Below are positions 30,787 to 32,989 of a DNA stretch of 32,989 nucleotides, in pieces. Under the pieces are notes generated by a model. It searched no databases. It was given only the letters and a program-made list of their open reading frames with translations, and was not told the DNA's origin. This DNA comes from Clostridia bacterium. Lineage in GTDB: Bacteria; Bacillota; Clostridia; Oscillospirales; Acutalibacteraceae. The position numbers were made by a program, and so were the translations under genes. The first letter of the stretch is position 1. The number at the start of each line of letters is the position of its first letter. Location: contig JAFUIY010000091.1 of the NCBI GenBank assembly GCA_017473925.1, positions 1-32,989 of the forward strand. Direction: 5' to 3'.

Positions 30787-32466
30787 ATGGACGAAAATAT
30801 TTTCGGCGGTGCACCCGTTGAACCCGAAGCACCGCATGATGAAGAAAATAATGACAAGGTGAATGATGTTCAGGAAACTATTCCCGAGGTGTCATACGAA
30901 GAGAGTAAGCCTGAGGCTCAGAATGTGCATGAAGTGAATCATTCATCAGAATATCATTATAACAAGGCTCAGTATGAGAACCTGACAGGAGCATCTGCAG
31001 ACAGCGGAAATGTAAATAACGGCTCCGTATACGGACAGGGCAATGGTTACGGTGCTCAGCAGAATTATCAGCCCTCATACAATCAGAACCCTTACGGTTA
31101 TAATTCTTACGGCAATAATGCAGGTATGGGATACGGTCAGCCTTCTCAGGGCAGTCAGTATCAGTATTCACAGCCCGTAACACCTCCCGTAACTCCTCCT
31201 GAAAAGAAGAAGAATACAGGACTCAGAGTTTTCATCGGAATCATTGTCGGCATCGTTGTTCTTGTTGCTGTGCTTATGGTTGCACTTTTTGCAGGTGACG
31301 GCATAACAGAAGCAGGAAAAGAAAATGCAGAATCAGGAAACTCAGAGCAGATAGAGAATGTTGAGGATGTCACTCTCAGCGAAAGCTCAAATGTAATGGG
31401 TGATGCCGTTACTGTTGCAAAGGTTGCAAAGCCCTTCAATGTAGGTATCCTTGTTTATTCAAAGAATCAGCTTTATACAGAAGGCTCAGGTGTTATCCTC
31501 AAAGAGGATGCTGACGGAAAATACACATATATCGTCACATGTGCCCATGTTGTCAATTACAGCGGTGTCGCACTTTCCGTTCTTATGGAGGACGGTACAG
31601 AATACCCTGCAGACCTTGTGGGTATGGATACAAGAACAGACCTTGCTGTTGTCAGAATCGAAGCAAGCGGTCTTCCCACAGCTGAAATTGCTGATTCCGA
31701 AAAGCTTGTTGTCGGTCAGACAGTATATGCAGTCGGCAATCCCGGCGGCTCTGAATTCTTCGGCTCTGTCACAGACGGTATTGTTTCTGCAATCGGCAGA
31801 CCTGTCAGCTCAAACACAGGCTATGAGATGGAATGTATCCAGCATACATCAGCCATCAACCCCGGTAACTCAGGCGGTGCCCTTGTCAACGGCGAAGGCA
31901 AGCTTGTGGGGATTAATTCAATGAAGATTGCATCAACGGAATATGAGGGAATGGGCTTTGCCGTACCCTCATCAGTCATGATTGATGTATTCAATTCAAT
32001 TATCGAAAACGGCTATGTTTCAGGCAGAGCAAAGCTCGGCATTCAGTATGCAACACCCTCAAACTACAGCCAGACATATGCAATGTATGTACAGATGAAG
32101 GGACTTCCCACAGGTACAATCGTTATCGCATCTGTCAGCGAGGACAGCGACCTTTACGGTAAGGATGTCAAGGAAGGCGACATGATTACAGCTGTCAACG
32201 GCAAGGAAATGACTCATTCAGACATGCTTGCAGATATGATTGAGGATATGTCGGCAGGTGATACACTCACTCTGACAATTGTCCGTGTCAATACTGATGA
32301 CTGGTCACAGACTGAAAGGGAAGTAACCGTCAAGCTTGTTGAGGATACAGGTGCATCAGGTGCACAGACTCCCGAAACAAATGAAGATTCAGGCTCAGGC
32401 TCAATGCCCTACGGCGATGATTATCAGGACTGGTATGAATTCTTCAAGGATTTCTACGGATATTGA
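30787..32466 (+). CDS. HtrA/DegP-like membrane-anchored serine protease
   Basis: The product has 559 residues. The N-terminal 140 residues are an acidic then Tyr/Gln/Asn/Gly-rich disordered cytoplasmic tail (repeated SYGQ, NPYGYNSYG). One membrane helix follows (about 145-169). The extracytoplasmic trypsin-like domain has the catalytic triad His254 (TCAHVVN), Asp285 (RTDLAVVRI) and Ser362 (NPGNSGGALVNG). A PDZ domain (GTIVIASVSEDSDLYGKDVKEGDMITAVNGKEM) and an acidic aromatic tail follow. It degrades or refolds damaged exported proteins. Its place 70 bases after the kinase gene, with its own GGAGG, suggests the two-component system controls it. The long low-complexity N-terminus is typical of Firmicute HtrA proteins but unusually Tyr/Gln-rich. 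Confidence 0.93.
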   Translation: MDENIFGGAPVEPEAPHDEENNDKVNDVQETIPEVSYEESKPEAQNVHEVNHSSEYHYNKAQYENLTGASADSGNVNNGSVYGQGNGYGAQQNYQPSYNQNPYGYNSYGNNAGMGYGQPSQGSQYQYSQPVTPPVTPPEKKKNTGLRVFIGIIVGIVVLVAVLMVALFAGDGITEAGKENAESGNSEQIENVEDVTLSESSNVMGDAVTVAKVAKPFNVGILVYSKNQLYTEGSGVILKEDADGKYTYIVTCAHVVNYSGVALSVLMEDGTEYPADLVGMDTRTDLAVVRIEASGLPTAEIADSEKLVVGQTVYAVGNPGGSEFFGSVTDGIVSAIGRPVSSNTGYEMECIQHTSAINPGNSGGALVNGEGKLVGINSMKIASTEYEGMGFAVPSSVMIDVFNSIIENGYVSGRAKLGIQYATPSNYSQTYAMYVQMKGLPTGTIVIASVSEDSDLYGKDVKEGDMITAVNGKEMTHSDMLADMIEDMSAGDTLTLTIVRVNTDDWSQTEREVTVKLVEDTGASGAQTPETNEDSGSGSMPYGDDYQDWYEFFKDFYGY

Positions 32467-32483
32467 TAAATAAAACAAACGGT

Positions 32484-32513
32484 TTCCTCCTGCATTGCAG
32501 GAGGAATTTATTT
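32484..32513 (+). terminator. Terminator of the HtrA gene
   Basis: A perfect 10-bp stem, TTCCTCCTGC (32484-32493) with GCAGGAGGAA (32497-32506), has an ATT loop and is followed by TTTATTTATG. Confidence 0.8.
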
Positions 32514-32527
32514 ATGTCAGCCATGAG

Positions 32528-32579
32528 TTTTGAACAAGTTCTGAACAGTAATTGCTGACTTTTGAACAAGTTCTGAACA
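32528..32579. repeat. Two direct copies of a 20-bp motif
   Basis: TTTTGAACAAGTTCTGAACA occurs identically at 32528-32547 and 32560-32579, 32 bases apart. Each copy contains the inverted repeat GAAC-AA-GTTC, so it could be a binding site for a dimeric regulator or part of a repeat family. Confidence 0.8.
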
Positions 32580-32628
32580 TTTTTATGCGACCGCATAGGG
32601 TGAAAAAACGCATTCTCAATGTCAATCA

Positions 32629-32680
32629 CAATATCTTTATCATTTTTATTATCTTTATTATTATCATTATCATTATCGGC
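32629..32680. repeat. Low-complexity ATT/ATC triplet tract
   Basis: The tract is imperfect repetition of ATC/ATT/TTT triplets (for example ATTATCATTATCATTATC). It is bracketed by two copies of GCGACCGCATA (32587-32597 and 32701-32711). The only frame through it on the minus strand is a Asn/Asp/Lys stretch that overlaps the HtrA terminator, so it is not called as a gene. Confidence 0.7.
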
Positions 32681-32750
32681 ATTTCTGGTATCCAGTCGCA
32701 GCGACCGCATACGAGCGCATAAAGCAGAATTTGTCAAGCCAATTAACAAT

Positions 32751-32819
32751 ACAATGTACAATTTACAATCGTGCAGATGTAGCGATACAGGCGTTTTTTT
32801 GAAAATCATTGTACATTGT
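32751..32819. repeat. 12-bp inverted repeat, small intergenic element
   Basis: ACAATGTACAAT (32751-32762) is matched by ATTGTACATTGT (32808-32819). AT-rich ACAATGTACAAT-type sequence fits a dispersed intergenic repeat, but only one copy lies in the window. Confidence 0.5.
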
Positions 32820-32863
32820 AATTATTCATTGACACATTATGATTAAAAAACACAGCCACTTAT

Positions 32864-32989
32864 GCCGAGTGTTCGTAAGGACACTCGGCAGTTTTATTCG
32901 CCATACGGCGAGTGATATTGCTTCGCAGTTATATACTGCTACGCATTGTGTTATTGTCCTTCGGACAGTTTTATGCGAATAAAATAACA
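32864..32989. repeat. Hairpin cluster at right edge
   Basis: An 11-bp stem with a GTAA loop lies at 32864-32889 (GCCGAGTGTTC / GGACACTCGGC), followed by AGTTTTATT. Next comes CGCC-ATAC-GGCG, then a small TGTCC/GGACA stem at 32955-32967, all enclosed by the inverted repeat TTTTATTCGC (32892-32901) / GCGAATAAAA (32975-32984). No coding sequence is seen. It looks like part of a dispersed repeat element continuing beyond the window. Confidence 0.55.

Noticed and set aside
32528-32579. CRISPR-like repeat pair
   Set aside because: There are only two copies, the spacer is 12 bp, and no cas genes or further units are present.
32444-32809. 121-codon minus-strand frame with Asn/Asp/Lys stretch
   Set aside because: It arises from the triplet tract, runs through the htrA terminator into the htrA gene, and has no ribosome site.

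Overview
The window looks like a chromosomal segment of a gut-type member of the Clostridia, most likely Oscillospiraceae/Ruminococcaceae. The reasons are moderate-to-low GC, strong GGAGG ribosome sites, consensus TTGACA/TATAAT promoters, two secreted proteins ending in dockerin-type Ca-binding repeats (AADAR..LR.AA), a secreted CotH-family protein, a YitT protein and RqcH. This placement comes from protein families and signal style only. No rRNA, tRNA, CRISPR array, insertion sequence or prophage gene was found.

Layout. Bases 1-3090 hold a cyclophilin (minus) and a divergent EF-G-like GTPase. Bases 3155-5093 hold an MFS transporter and a DUF2284 protein (minus). Bases 5150-7650 are a metal-resistance operon: CadC/SmtB-type repressor, free-standing HMA metallochaperone, and P1B zinc/cadmium ATPase. 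Its operator fills the spacer of a consensus promoter. Endonuclease IV follows at 7655-8482. Bases 8519-8802 hold the most interesting element, a candidate type I toxin-antitoxin locus with a 26-residue hydrophobic peptide on the minus strand and a convergent terminated small RNA on the plus strand. It is followed by a structured leader with a terminator (8837-9026) in front of an AT-rich, composition-shifted BspA-like LRR/dockerin surface protein.

Bases 11467-15785 are housekeeping: a polyprenyl-linked type GT2 glycosyltransferase, then a tightly packed DUF1858-TrmK-NIF3-RqcH operon with start/stop overlaps. Bases 15801-20093 encode two exported glycan-related proteins, a clan-A-like glycoside hydrolase with CBM-like tails and a GxGYxYP protein. 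Bases 20158-21819 (minus) hold YitT and ribulose-phosphate 3-epimerase. Bases 21920-26400 (minus) hold two large secreted proteins, one with a dockerin and an apparently out-of-frame signal peptide, the other a CotH-kinase-like protein. Bases 26578-32466 hold a membrane-anchored extracellular protein, an OmpR/PhoB response regulator with its histidine kinase, and an HtrA-like protease, which together look like an envelope-sensing cluster. Bases 32484-32989 are non-coding and rich in repeats and hairpins.

Several starts given here are later than the longest open frame allows, chosen from ribosome sites or promoters: EF-G-like 919 (TTG), MFS 4504, ArsR 5232, hypothetical 11351 (GTG), DUF1858 12425, glycoside hydrolase 15801, GxGYxYP 18423, CotH 26400, histidine kinase 29205.
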